64,000 nt of DNA from Verrucomicrobiota bacterium. GTDB taxonomy: Bacteria; Verrucomicrobiota; Verrucomicrobiia; Limisphaerales; JADLHS01. Position 1 is the stretch's first letter. Every line of letters starts with the position of its first letter. Under the pieces are notes generated by a model. It had not been told where the DNA came from. It saw nothing but the letters and a program-made list of their open reading frames with translations, and searched no databases. This document shows positions 47,332 through 56,612 of this stretch, piece by piece. The translations under genes were made by a program, and so were the position numbers. The stretch covers positions 1-64,000 of the forward strand of contig JAKQDQ010000093.1 in assembly GCA_029573725.1 (NCBI GenBank), read 5' to 3'.

Positions 47332-47965
47332 TTTCAGTTCCCCCCGCCGCAGTGCCGCGGTGGGCGACGACCGCAACGGCATCCACGAGATCGCGGCCCC
47401 GCGGTCCGGCCCCGAAATGCGCCCCTTCGATCTCATTGAATCCGCCTTGCGCGCAGCGACCATGCGCCGGGAGGACATCGAAGTGCTGGCCGTTGGAATC
47501 GGGCCGGGCTCCTACACCGGAATCCGCGTGGCGATTGCCCTGGCCCAGGGCTGGCATCTGGCCACGGGCGTGAAATTGCTCGGAATCAACAGCGTGGAGT
47601 GCATGGCGGCACAAATCGCCGCCTGCCGCGCAGCCGGCGCCTTTCAAGTGGTGGTGGACGCGCAACGCGGAGAATTTTACCGGGCCGGCTATGTGATCGG
47701 GAACGGGATGGCGCAGATGGTGGCGCCGTTGAAAATCAGCTCCCGGGCCGAGGTGGAACACCACGCCCACGCAGGGGACGCCATCGCCGGCCCGGATGTG
47801 ACCCGGTGGTTTCCGCAGGGAGAGGATTGTTTTCCGTCCGCCGCCACATTGGTCCGCCTCGCCGCCACGCGCATGGATTTTGTCGCCGCTGAAAGCCTCG
47901 CCCCCATCTATCTGCGCGAAACGGCCTTTGTCAAAGGACCAACACCGCAGCGCGGGCCGGTGTAG
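47312..47965 (+). CDS. tsaB: tRNA t6A biosynthesis protein TsaB
   Basis: 217 residues from the ATG at 47312, which overlaps the tsaE end by 20 bases. The ASKHA-fold start MKILALDFSSPRRSAAVGDD and the conserved LAVGIGPGSYTGIRVAIALA identify it; INSVECMAAQ and VVVDAQRGEFYRAGY also match. TsaB is the partner of TsaD (not in the window). The last part is shorter than in some relatives. Confidence 0.92.
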   Translation: MKILALDFSSPRRSAAVGDDRNGIHEIAAPRSGPEMRPFDLIESALRAATMRREDIEVLAVGIGPGSYTGIRVAIALAQGWHLATGVKLLGINSVECMAAQIAACRAAGAFQVVVDAQRGEFYRAGYVIGNGMAQMVAPLKISSRAEVEHHAHAGDAIAGPDVTRWFPQGEDCFPSAATLVRLAATRMDFVAAESLAPIYLRETAFVKGPTPQRGPV

Positions 47966-47973
47966 TTTCAAGA

Positions 47974-48642
47974 TCAGCGGGGCGCATCATCCGCCGCCGG
48001 CGGCTTCATGTGGCGATGCACAAAAAGGTAGTAGAGGATGCCAATCACGCCCACGAAACCAACCAGCCAGAGGGTGACTTTGTGCATTGCTCCGTTGCTG
48101 ATCTCGCCACCGATTTTCACGCCCAGCCAGCACAGCACGGCCGACCACAGCGCCGACCCCAGCACGGTGTAGAGGGAATATGTCCAAAAATTCATCCGCA
48201 CGATGCCTGCAGGTATTCCGATGAGATGGCGCACGACGGGCAGCAATCGGGCCGCAAAAATACCCAGCGCCCCGTAGTGTGCCGCCCAGCGCTCCGCGCC
48301 TTTCACTTTCGCCGGGCTGATCAGGAAAAATTTTCCGTACCGCAGGACGAATGGCCGGCCGGCCGCGCGCGCGATCCAATACATCAACGCCGCCCCCACC
48401 CAGGAGCCCAGAGTGCCGGCGGCGACGAGGACGCCCTGCGCCGGCCAGCCGTGCAATCGCCAGGTCAGGCAGCTGATGCCTTCTCCGCTCCACGCCAGGT
48501 GCGCGGCGGGTGGAATGACCACTTCACTGGGCAGCGGCACGATGGAACTCTCGACCGCCATCAACAACACCACCGCCCAGACACCCCAGGTGCTGAGCAC
48601 GCTGAAATACCAGTCCACCATGGGTTGCAGCAGTTCTTTCAT
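47974..48642 (-). CDS. DedA-family membrane protein
   Basis: 222 residues from the ATG at 48642. It has the family pattern MAVESSIVPLPSEVVIPPAA, GTLGSWVGAALMYWIARAAG, then FAARLLPVVRHLIGIPAGIV and RMNFWTYSLYTVLGSALWSA. DedA proteins are inner-membrane flippases for lipid carriers and help hold the proton motive force. It converges with tsaB. Confidence 0.93.
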   Translation of the reverse strand: MKELLQPMVDWYFSVLSTWGVWAVVLLMAVESSIVPLPSEVVIPPAAHLAWSGEGISCLTWRLHGWPAQGVLVAAGTLGSWVGAALMYWIARAAGRPFVLRYGKFFLISPAKVKGAERWAAHYGALGIFAARLLPVVRHLIGIPAGIVRMNFWTYSLYTVLGSALWSAVLCWLGVKIGGEISNGAMHKVTLWLVGFVGVIGILYYLFVHRHMKPPAADDAPR

Positions 48643-48742
48643 GTGGCGAAGGGTTATAGCCGAGCCCACCGCTCCCAGCAAACTTTCCTCGTCCAAGGGA
48701 GGGAGACGCCCGGCGCCCGCACCCGAAGCCCGCAGGGCGACG

Positions 48743-49183
48743 CTATTTTTTGGCGGGTGCGGCGGGAGCAGGTTTGGGAGCGGGCGTCGCCGGTTTGGCC
48801 GCCGCCGGAGCCGCCACTGGACGCAGACCGTACTTCGTCAGAATCGGCACGTAGTCCGGGTGTGATTTTCCGTATTCGGCCAACTGCAGAGCCGCTTTTT
48901 GCAGAGCCTGCATCTGTTTGGGAATCGAACTGCCCTGCTGCTCCAATTGCGTCACAAATTGACTGATCTGGGCGACTTGCGGCTGCAGGGCGACGGCCAT
49001 GGCGTTGTTGTAACCCGCCTCGCGCCAGAAAAACACGCAGAGCGCCAGCACCACGAGCAGCAGCACGATCCGCAGGGTGTTGGCCTGCGCTTCCAGGGCG
49101 GTCACCGTGAGCTTCAAATCAGACAACTCCTCCCTTGCTGGAGTGGCGGCGGGTGCCGCAGACGGATTGGTGGGATCACTCAT
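48743..49183 (-). CDS. Small anchored protein with Ala/Pro-rich tail
   Basis: 146 residues from the ATG at 49183 (MSDPTNPS); an ATG at 49195 is also possible. After a short helix (ELSDLKLTVTALEAQANTL) comes one membrane helix (VLLLVVLALCVFFWREAGY, about residues 40-55), then a helical stretch (VAQISQFVTQLEQQGSSIPK) and an Ala/Pro/Lys tail. No family is recognised. It follows the 96-residue gene by 12 bases and has a similar layout and tail, so they are probably a pair. Confidence 0.6.
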   Translation of the reverse strand: MSDPTNPSAAPAATPAREELSDLKLTVTALEAQANTLRIVLLLVVLALCVFFWREAGYNNAMAVALQPQVAQISQFVTQLEQQGSSIPKQMQALQKAALQLAEYGKSHPDYVPILTKYGLRPVAAPAAAKPATPAPKPAPAAPAKK

Positions 49184-49195
49184 AAAATTCAACAA

Positions 49196-49486
49196 TCACC
49201 TGGTGGCCGGGGCGGCCGCCGGTTTGGCCGCCGCGCCGGGTTTGCCGACGATGGTTTCCAGCACCGGATTGATGCTCGGATTGGTTTTGGCGTATTCCAA
49301 GCTCTCGGCCACCAGACTGCGGATCAACTGCTCGTTGTTCTGGAGTCCGCTAAACTGTCCGATCAACACCTGATATTGCCGGACGGTCTTGGATTTGTTG
49401 TAGTACTTGAACACACACACCAACAGCGCAAGGGTGCTGATCAGCAGCACCCAGTTCAAAATCCTGCCTGTGCCATCACTTCTCAT
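49196..49486 (-). CDS. Small membrane protein, partner of the next gene
   Basis: 96 residues: basic N-terminus, one membrane helix (WVLLISTLALLVCVFKYYNK, residues 12-31), a helical segment (QYQVLIGQFSGLQNNEQLIR) and an Ala/Pro-rich end. The shared features with the following gene (one helix, mention of NPVLETIVG versus VPILTKYGL just before a similar tail) suggest they arose by duplication or act together. Function unknown. Confidence 0.6.
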   Translation of the reverse strand: MRSDGTGRILNWVLLISTLALLVCVFKYYNKSKTVRQYQVLIGQFSGLQNNEQLIRSLVAESLEYAKTNPSINPVLETIVGKPGAAAKPAAAPATR

Positions 49487-49541
49487 AAATCACGTCCCGC
49501 GAGTCTAACGGCTCGCCGGGCATTGTCCATTGAGTTTTTAG

Positions 49542-50786
49542 TCACCGGGACGCCGCGGGCTTGTTCCAAACGTAGCGCGTCAGAACGACGCGCAACACCG
49601 CGGCCAGCGGAATCGCCAGAATGCCGCCCAGAATGCCGCCCAACAGGGTCGTTCCCACCATCAAGGCGATAATGATGGTGACCGGATGCAAGCCGACCCG
49701 ATCGCCCATGATCTTCGGTTGGATGACAAACCCTTCCAGTCCCTGCACGACCGCAAACACCAGCAGCACCAGCGCCGGATGCTGCCAGTCCCCGAACGCC
49801 ACCACGGCAATCACCAGGGCGGAAACACAGGTCGTGATTGCGCCCAAAAACGGAATGATGGTGAGAAACGTCGCCATCACGCCAATCAACAAGGCGTATG
49901 GTAATCCGATCAGCGCAAACCCGATCATGTAAAGCATGCCGTCACATATCGCCACCAGCACCTGGCCACGGAAAAAAGCCACGAGATACTCGCTGATGGC
50001 GTTGAGGACAAAAACCAGCTCGTCTTTGAACCGGGAATCCTGCACGGGCAGGTAATCGCGCCACTGCCGGTTGATGCCCTGTTTTTCCAGCAGAAAATAA
50101 AATGCATAAATGGGCACCAGCGCCAGCCCGGCAATCACGCCAAACACCGTGCCCACAAATCCCACCACCTGCCGCATCCATTCCCCAAACCGCGGCAGCA
50201 ACCGCGTCACGTAATCAGTGACCGGGTTCCAGGTATTGGGCAGTTCTCCCGCAGGGGATGACGCCGGGGTCTCGTTCGTGGCGCTCCCGGCCGGCGGTGC
50301 GGACGGCAGCACCACGGGCGGGTTGGTTTCCATGCTCTTGACCAGGCTGCCGAGCGATTCCAACAATTCGACGCCCCGTTCCGGCAGCCATCTGGGCGGA
50401 TTGGTCGCCAGTTTCGCCGCCTGCGCCGGCAATTGTTTCGTGAATTCGCTGGACTTTTGCGCCAGCTGTTGGGACTCCACCACCAGGCGCGGCACCACGC
50501 TGGCCGCCAACCCCAGCACGATCAGCAGCGCCAGCACGAAAACCACGGCCACGGCCCGCATGCGCGGCACCCGGCGTCGTTCCAAAAAGCCCACCACCGG
50601 ATCCAACAGGCAGGCCAGCACCGCCGCCACGGCAATGGGCCAGATGACCGGGGACAACACATTCAGCACCTCCCCCAGCCCCCAGACCAAAGCCACCACC
50701 AGGGCCACAATGATGCCAATGGCCAGTCCGGTGACCGCCATCCAGATGATCCGGGTCTGTTTTTCGGTGGGGGGTGGCAGGCTCAT
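49542..50786 (-). CDS. AI-2E/PerM-family transporter
   Basis: 414 residues from the ATG at 50786. About eight membrane helices: MAVTGLAIGIIVALVVALVW, VIWPIAVAAVLACLLDPVVG near the start, and in the second half GVIAGLALVPIYAFYFLLEK, ALLIGVMATFLTIIPFLGAI and VGLHPVTIIIALMVGTTLLG. A long periplasmic loop (about residues 95-205) is Pro/Asn/Ser-rich. Family members export AI-2 or other small molecules. It precedes the two small membrane genes. Confidence 0.88.
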   Translation of the reverse strand: MSLPPPTEKQTRIIWMAVTGLAIGIIVALVVALVWGLGEVLNVLSPVIWPIAVAAVLACLLDPVVGFLERRRVPRMRAVAVVFVLALLIVLGLAASVVPRLVVESQQLAQKSSEFTKQLPAQAAKLATNPPRWLPERGVELLESLGSLVKSMETNPPVVLPSAPPAGSATNETPASSPAGELPNTWNPVTDYVTRLLPRFGEWMRQVVGFVGTVFGVIAGLALVPIYAFYFLLEKQGINRQWRDYLPVQDSRFKDELVFVLNAISEYLVAFFRGQVLVAICDGMLYMIGFALIGLPYALLIGVMATFLTIIPFLGAITTCVSALVIAVVAFGDWQHPALVLLVFAVVQGLEGFVIQPKIMGDRVGLHPVTIIIALMVGTTLLGGILGGILAIPLAAVLRVVLTRYVWNKPAASR

Positions 50787-50915
50787 GCTTCTGGTCGGGC
50801 CAAGTCTTCCGGCTTTCTCCTGCGCACACAATGGAAAAATGCCCTACCCGCCGGCATTGCATCCACCGCCGCCAACGCGGCCCGATCCGTGAAGCCGCTG
50901 CGGGCGGAGGCGGAT

Positions 50916-51740
50916 TCAACCCCGTCCCAACTGTCGTGATTTCTCGGTGGCGACGCGCACGGCGCTCATCACCGTGCCGCGCAGTTTGCCCTTCTCCAGT
51001 TCGTGCAAGCCTTCGATCGTGGTCCCGCCGGGACTGGTCACCTGGTCCTTGAGCTCGCCGGGATGGCGCCCCGTTTCCAGCACCATCCGCGCGCTCCCCA
51101 GCACCGTCTGCGCCGCAAGCCGGGTGGCCAGATCCCGGGGCAGGCCGGCCGCCACGCCCCCGTCACTCAGGGCCTCGATAAATTGATACACATACGCAGG
51201 ACCGCTGCCGCTCAATCCCGTCACCGCATCAAGCCAGGCTTCCTTGACGATCCAGGCCAGCCCCACGGCGGCCAGTAATTGTTGCGCCAGTTCCCCATCT
51301 GCCCGAGTGGCGGCTTGTCCCAAGGCAAACGCACTGGCCGAGGCTCCGACCAACGCAGGCGTGTTCGGCATAACCCGGATGACGCGCGCCCCGGCCGGCA
51401 GCGCCGCTTCCAGCCGGCCCAGGGGTACCCCGGCCGCGATGGAAATGAGCAGGTGCCGGGCGGTAAAGCCGGATTGGATTTCGCCAAGCACCGGGGCGAC
51501 CTGATCCGGCTTGACCGCAAGAAAGATGACTTGCGCGGCCTCAACGACCTCGCGATTGGTCGCCATCGCGCGCCCGCCCGTGGCCTGGGCAAACCCCGCG
51601 CGCGCCGCCGGCAGCGGATCGCTGGCCGTGAGCCGACCCGCCTCGACGAGCCCGGCGCGAATGAATCCACGCGCCAACGCGGTGGCCATCTTCCCCGCCC
51701 CCAAGAATCCCATGTCCAGTGATTCTGCCATGCGGGACAT
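50916..51740 (-). CDS. proC: Pyrroline-5-carboxylate reductase
   Basis: Last step of proline synthesis. 274 residues. The N-terminal NAD(P)-binding fold is MGFLGAGKMATALARGFIRA, followed by VIFLAVKPDQVAPVLGEI, RVMPNTPALVGASASAFALG, the active-site DAVTGLSGSGPAYVYQFIEA and DQVTSPGGTTIEGLHELEKG. It is complete. proB is elsewhere in the window (14995-16071). Confidence 0.95.
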   Translation of the reverse strand: MSRMAESLDMGFLGAGKMATALARGFIRAGLVEAGRLTASDPLPAARAGFAQATGGRAMATNREVVEAAQVIFLAVKPDQVAPVLGEIQSGFTARHLLISIAAGVPLGRLEAALPAGARVIRVMPNTPALVGASASAFALGQAATRADGELAQQLLAAVGLAWIVKEAWLDAVTGLSGSGPAYVYQFIEALSDGGVAAGLPRDLATRLAAQTVLGSARMVLETGRHPGELKDQVTSPGGTTIEGLHELEKGKLRGTVMSAVRVATEKSRQLGRG

Positions 51741-52064
51741 TTAAGCCGTTTCCGCGGAGACGCGGAAGCCAAAAGGAAAGAGGCGCACGCCCCGCGGCGG
51801 GGTGGAGATTGCGCGCCGGATCGTCGGCCCTGTGCATCCGCGCGGCCGGATGCAAACTCATTGATCTTTTTGGCGTGACAGGCGGAGCGAATCTCGACAT
51901 GTACCCCCCGAAGCGTTTATTGTCGGGTCAAATCTCCTTGAGGTTTGCATTCCTCCGGGCAGGTGATGAACAAAATTACAACAATGTTTGGTGAAAAACG
52001 AATTTGGCGAATCATGCGCGCGTCCATCCCTCACGCGCCATTCACGCCCCAAACCAGGTTTATC

Positions 52065-53987
52065 ATGCTGAGAACCATGCTCCTGACCGTGTTGATGGGA
52101 CTGCTGGCGGGCTGTCGGCATCACCAGTATGCAGTGGTTGCCGACCCGCCTCCCCCGGTCACCAAGGACGGCAACGAAGAACAATACCAGCGTGAGGTGG
52201 ATGAAATTCTCCGCCTCGCCAATGACAACCGCTGGGAGGACGCACAAACCCTGGCCACCGCCCTGCATCAGAAGGCGCCCAATCACCGCGCCGCCGAGCG
52301 CCTGGACACCTGGGTGCGGCAGCAACGCCAGCGGATTCGCGACCAGCAGCTGGAAGATAAAATCCGCGCGATCGATTCCAAGAACTCGGTGTTTAATCCC
52401 ACCCCGAAAAGTTTGATCCTGGAGAACAAGGACCGCGGGCTGCCGGCCACCAAGGACATCCGGGACACCGTGGCGCGCATCGAAAACGCCCCCTATATTC
52501 CAGAATCCTACGGCAAGGTCATCCAGGAAAAGGGGCCGCTGTTTGACATTGATGCCGCCAAGGGGCCAATGGCGAAAGTGCTGGAAAAGGAGGTGAGCAT
52601 GCACCTCGACAACGTCCCCCTCGAAACCATTCTGTTCAACCTGAGCGAGTCCACCGGGGTCAATATCGTGGCCGACAAGTCATTGGCCGCCTTGAAACAA
52701 CAGCTCAACATCAACCTGGACAAGGTGCGCCTGGGAGAGCTGTTCAAGTACATCGGGCGCAATTACGAGCTGCAGTTTCAGGTCGGCCCGGAACTGGTCT
52801 GGGTGGTGGACGCCAAGGACCCGAAACGCATCATGGAGGAGACGCGGTTCTACCGGTTGCGCAAGGGGTTCGTGCTGCCCGCGCAACTGGGGGCCGAGGA
52901 GGCCGTGCGCACCCAGGTCACCGCCAACAACGTCACGACCGTCTCGGAAACGCAGAAGTTCAACAAGTTCGTCAATGACGACGCGCCACGGATGCCATCC
53001 ATCGAACGCGCCATCACCAACCTGTTCACCGGCTCGAAATACATGATTGATTACGAGCGGAATTTGATTGTGGCAACCGGCACGCCCGAGCAGTTGGACG
53101 TGTTGGAAAACATCATCAAGGAGTTTGACAAACCCATCCAGCAGGTCCTGATTGAGGCGCGGTTCGTCACCCTGTCCAAACCGGCCTTTCTCCAACTGGG
53201 CGCCATCTGGGAAACCGGACGCCAGCCGAGCGCCCGCAGCCCGCAGGATTTGACGGGTCTGTTCACCGGGATTGCCGGGAGTGACTCGACCATCACAAAA
53301 AACATCGGCATCGGGCTGGCCGAGTCGTTCACCAACGTGTTGAACAGTTCCACGTTGAGCGCCACGATCAGCGCCCTGGAACAAAGCGGCGAAAGCCAGA
53401 CCCTGAGCGCGCCACGGTTGACGGTCCTGAACAACCTGCCTGCCACCATCGCCGACGGCAAGGTGCAGTATTATTACGAGGAATACACCGTGAAAACCAC
53501 CGTGGGCCAATACGTCACCTCCTCCTCGTTCGTGCCGCAGGGCAAGCCCGCCAAAATCACCTCCGGCGCCGAGTTGAGCGTCATGGCCAGCATCGCCGGT
53601 GACGGCCAGCACATCCTGCTGGCTTTGAATCCCCGGGTGAACACCGACGTGCAACTCGTGCGGTTCGCGACCCTGACCGATTATTCGGGCGGCAACCAGC
53701 CCAGCACCTTTGACATCAATCTGCCGCAATACCGCACACAGGAACTGGCCACGCGCGTGGTGGTGCGCTCCGGCGAAACCGTGGTCATGGGCGGCGTCCT
53801 GGAACGCCAAAAGGCCACGGTGGTGGAATCCGTGCCCGTGTTGGGCAACATCCCCATCCTCGGGGTCCTGTTCCGCCGCCGGACGGAAGTGGATCAACCG
53901 CGCTACCTGCTGGTCTTCGTCACCGCCACCATCGTCACCGAATCCGGAGAATTCCTGATTTACGACGACACCCCGGAGAAAAACTGA
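52065..53987 (+). CDS. Secretin-like lipoprotein of the pilus/secretion operon
   Basis: The ATG at 52065 gives a lipoprotein signal (MLLTVLMGLLAGC). The 640-residue protein has a helical N-terminal part (about 30-130), an N1-type domain (VSMHLDNVPLETILFNLSES, GVNIVADKSLAALKQQLNIN, LDKVRLGELFKYIGRNYELQ) and a secretin domain from about 430: SATISALEQSGESQTLSAPR, VLNNLPATIADGKVQYYYEE, then VVVRSGETVVMGGVLERQKA and VPVLGNIPILGVLFRRR. It should form the outer-membrane ring of a type II or IV pilus-type system. It leads the operon. Confidence 0.9.
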   Translation: MLRTMLLTVLMGLLAGCRHHQYAVVADPPPPVTKDGNEEQYQREVDEILRLANDNRWEDAQTLATALHQKAPNHRAAERLDTWVRQQRQRIRDQQLEDKIRAIDSKNSVFNPTPKSLILENKDRGLPATKDIRDTVARIENAPYIPESYGKVIQEKGPLFDIDAAKGPMAKVLEKEVSMHLDNVPLETILFNLSESTGVNIVADKSLAALKQQLNINLDKVRLGELFKYIGRNYELQFQVGPELVWVVDAKDPKRIMEETRFYRLRKGFVLPAQLGAEEAVRTQVTANNVTTVSETQKFNKFVNDDAPRMPSIERAITNLFTGSKYMIDYERNLIVATGTPEQLDVLENIIKEFDKPIQQVLIEARFVTLSKPAFLQLGAIWETGRQPSARSPQDLTGLFTGIAGSDSTITKNIGIGLAESFTNVLNSSTLSATISALEQSGESQTLSAPRLTVLNNLPATIADGKVQYYYEEYTVKTTVGQYVTSSSFVPQGKPAKITSGAELSVMASIAGDGQHILLALNPRVNTDVQLVRFATLTDYSGGNQPSTFDINLPQYRTQELATRVVVRSGETVVMGGVLERQKATVVESVPVLGNIPILGVLFRRRTEVDQPRYLLVFVTATIVTESGEFLIYDDTPEKN

Positions 53988-54003
53988 TTGATCCGCCCGG
54001 TTC

Positions 54004-55776
54004 ATGCTTAACGCTGCGCACCTCAACTCAGTTCGGCGGGTGTTGGCCGTGGACGCGGGCCGCCGTCGGCTGAAGCTGGCCTTGATCGAGAAACACGCGA
54101 ACCGCATCCGGATCGTGCGGGAGGAATCGGTGGATCTGCAGGAGGAAGGCCTGGTCACTGCCGAGGAGCTCAAGCAGTATTTGCAAACCACCTTGGATGC
54201 CTGGGGCCGCCCGCCCATTGCCATCACCCTGCCCCAGCATCTTTCCACCTCCCATCTGATTGATCTGCCGCCCGGTTCGGACGCGGAGGTGCATCAACTC
54301 ATCGAGGCCGAGGTCATCAAGCTGAGCGGCGTCAGCGACACGCCCATCGTCCGTGACTTTATTCGCGTCGGGGCCACGCCGGCGGGGCGGCCTCAATACT
54401 GGGTCACGCTCGCCAAGGAGGGGGATGTCGAGGGCCTCATCCAGCTCCTGGGTTTGCAGCAGGCCAACCTCTGCGAGGTCAGCACCGCGGCCAATTCGCT
54501 CGCCGCCGCCTATCTCGCCACCGTGCCCACCGCCACCCAGACGGTGCTGATCCACCTGGGCGCGCAACACACGCTGGTGGTGGTGCGGCATCAGGCCGCA
54601 ACCGTCTATGCAGGCAGCTTTCCCACCGGCAGTGACTCGTTCACCCGCGCCCTGGCGCAGGCGCGGCATTGTTCCGTGGCCGAGGCCGAGCAGCTCAAAC
54701 AACAGACCGACACCCTGGACGGAACGCAGGCGGTGCCGGAAATGGTGGCGGCCGTGAACCGGTGGGCCATCGAGCTGCGCCGGTTCATTGAGGTTGCGTT
54801 GCAGCAAAACCTGAAACCGCGGGTGGACGCCTCCATGTTCCTCCATGCCGCCAGCGGCCTGGGCTTCCGCCAGCCCGGCCTGCTGGCTTATCTGAACCAG
54901 CAGCTGGGCCTGGCGCTGCAGGTCTGGCCCAAACAGCGGAACTCACCCAGTGCCGGGTTTGAAATCGTGTATGGCACGGCACTCCAGGCGGTGGGGGCGT
55001 CCACGCAGCCCGTTTCACTGCTGCCCGCGCAACGACAGCAACGCTGGCAACAGCACCGCAACACCCAGCGGCTCGCCCGCATCAATAATGTGCTGCTGGT
55101 GGTGGGGTTCCTCTTCCTCATCGTCACCCTGTGGCATCGCCTCGCACAACTGCTGCACGAAAAAGACCTGCTGCACAAAGTGCGGGACGCAACCACCACG
55201 TTGCGCACGGAGCAGGCATTGACGGTCCAGCTCCAAACCGACTACGAAAATTTGCGGCCCCTGTTGCAGGCCCGGCAAAACACGCACGACTTGTTGGAAA
55301 CCCTGGACCTGCTGGAGCAAACCCGCAGCAACCGCCCCTTCTGGTTCGTGTTGATCGCGGATCAGCGGAGTTACTTTCACGCCCTGCAAAATGCCGCCAC
55401 CAACCGCCCCGGCGCCACCAATGTGTACGGCCCCTGGCTGCTGGAAACCACCGCCACCAACCGCTCTCCGGCGCACCCGGGATTGATCGCCGAGCTCACG
55501 GTGCCCGGGAATCTGGATGACGCCCGCCAGGTCCTGAGTTCCATCGTCAACGACCTGAAATCGCGGCCATTGTTCGCCAAAGTGGATTTGTTGACGGATG
55601 ATTTGCGGCAAAACCTGGCCGACCCCAAGGTGCTCATACCGGAACGCCATTTCGCCCTGGCCCTGAACTTCTCCAACACGGTTTTTCAATTGCCGCATCC
55701 CGTGGTCCGGTCACGATCCGGTGATTCCGGGCCGGGCCGGACCAGCCGTCGCCCGGGCGACGATCCACTCCAATGA
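54004..55776 (+). CDS. PilM-PilN fusion (GspL-like) assembly protein
   Basis: The 590-residue protein has an actin-like PilM part: RVLAVDAGRRRLKLALIEKH, AITLPQHLSTSHLIDLPPGS, VLIHLGAQHTLVVVRHQAAT, GSDSFTRALAQARHCSVAEA. It continues into one membrane helix (about 361-378, VLLVVGFLFLIVTLWH) and then a periplasmic PilN-like coiled-coil and ferredoxin-like part. In most type IV pilus systems PilM and PilN are separate. Fusion of the two recalls GspL of type II secretion. The stop overlaps the next start by four bases. Confidence 0.85.
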   Translation: MLNAAHLNSVRRVLAVDAGRRRLKLALIEKHANRIRIVREESVDLQEEGLVTAEELKQYLQTTLDAWGRPPIAITLPQHLSTSHLIDLPPGSDAEVHQLIEAEVIKLSGVSDTPIVRDFIRVGATPAGRPQYWVTLAKEGDVEGLIQLLGLQQANLCEVSTAANSLAAAYLATVPTATQTVLIHLGAQHTLVVVRHQAATVYAGSFPTGSDSFTRALAQARHCSVAEAEQLKQQTDTLDGTQAVPEMVAAVNRWAIELRRFIEVALQQNLKPRVDASMFLHAASGLGFRQPGLLAYLNQQLGLALQVWPKQRNSPSAGFEIVYGTALQAVGASTQPVSLLPAQRQQRWQQHRNTQRLARINNVLLVVGFLFLIVTLWHRLAQLLHEKDLLHKVRDATTTLRTEQALTVQLQTDYENLRPLLQARQNTHDLLETLDLLEQTRSNRPFWFVLIADQRSYFHALQNAATNRPGATNVYGPWLLETTATNRSPAHPGLIAELTVPGNLDDARQVLSSIVNDLKSRPLFAKVDLLTDDLRQNLADPKVLIPERHFALALNFSNTVFQLPHPVVRSRSGDSGPGRTSRRPGDDPLQ

Positions 55777-56600
55777 ACTGGCTGAGTCATCAAGGCAAAC
55801 GCGTACTGGTGCCCGGAGCCGCCCTGGCGCTGATCGCCGGCTATCTCTTCGGCCTGCTGCCGTTGAAGCAGCAATCCGAAAACCTCAAAGCCCCCCTGCG
55901 AAAGGAATGGACGGAGCTGGCGCGGACGCTGGGCGATTCGAACCGGCTCAGCATTGACTTTGGCGCCATTACCAGCCAGTTGGAGCACACGCGATTGGCG
56001 TTGCGAACCCTGGAGCAGGCGTGGACCCAGGCCGCCACCCGTTGCGAGCTGAGCCCCGCCACCGAGGAACGGATGCAGGCCCCGTTTCAATTGGTGGATT
56101 ATGAAAATGAACGCGGCCGGCAACAGGACGAACTGCGCCAGGTGGCGGCCAAACTCAAGGCCACGCTCTCCCCGGCGGTGTTTGAGGGTTTCCCCACCCA
56201 CTCGACGGCGGTCACCCAACCGGCCCTGCTCTGGGCGGAGTTGGAAATGGTGACTGGATTGCTGCATACGGCTTTGCAGTGCGGCATCCCCGTCGTCGAA
56301 TCCCTGACCGTGGCCTATACTCCCTCCAATGCCCCGGTCACCAGCACCAACGCGTGGGTGCGCAAAATCCCCATCCAAATCGAACTGACCGCTCCGGCGC
56401 CCACCATCAACCGCCTCCTGCAAGCGCTGCCGATGCGCACCAATGAACTGGCTGCCGCCCCGCTCGCCTTGACGCTTCCCGGTCCGAAACCCGCCCTCTA
56501 CGTGGACCACATTTTATTGCGCAAACAAACGCCGACCCACCTCGAGGAAGTTCGCGCCACCGTGCAGGTGGCGGGCTTCGTGTTCTCGCCCCCCCGTTAG
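55773..56600 (+). CDS. PilO/GspM-like assembly protein
   Basis: 275 residues: one N-terminal membrane helix (VLVPGAALALIAGYLFGLLP), a coiled coil (SQLEHTRLALRTLEQAWTQA, RQQDELRQVAAKLKATLSPA) and a C-terminal ferredoxin-like domain (KIPIQIELTAPAPTINRLLQ). The layout and the position just after PilM-PilN fit PilO. It overlaps the upstream gene by four bases (ATGA). Confidence 0.75.
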   Translation: MNWLSHQGKRVLVPGAALALIAGYLFGLLPLKQQSENLKAPLRKEWTELARTLGDSNRLSIDFGAITSQLEHTRLALRTLEQAWTQAATRCELSPATEERMQAPFQLVDYENERGRQQDELRQVAAKLKATLSPAVFEGFPTHSTAVTQPALLWAELEMVTGLLHTALQCGIPVVESLTVAYTPSNAPVTSTNAWVRKIPIQIELTAPAPTINRLLQALPMRTNELAAAPLALTLPGPKPALYVDHILLRKQTPTHLEEVRATVQVAGFVFSPPR

Positions 56601-56612
56601 CCTGATCCCCCG

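Noticed and set aside
52680-54248. 522-residue minus-strand frame
   Set aside because: Antisense to the secretin and PilM genes. No domain is seen.
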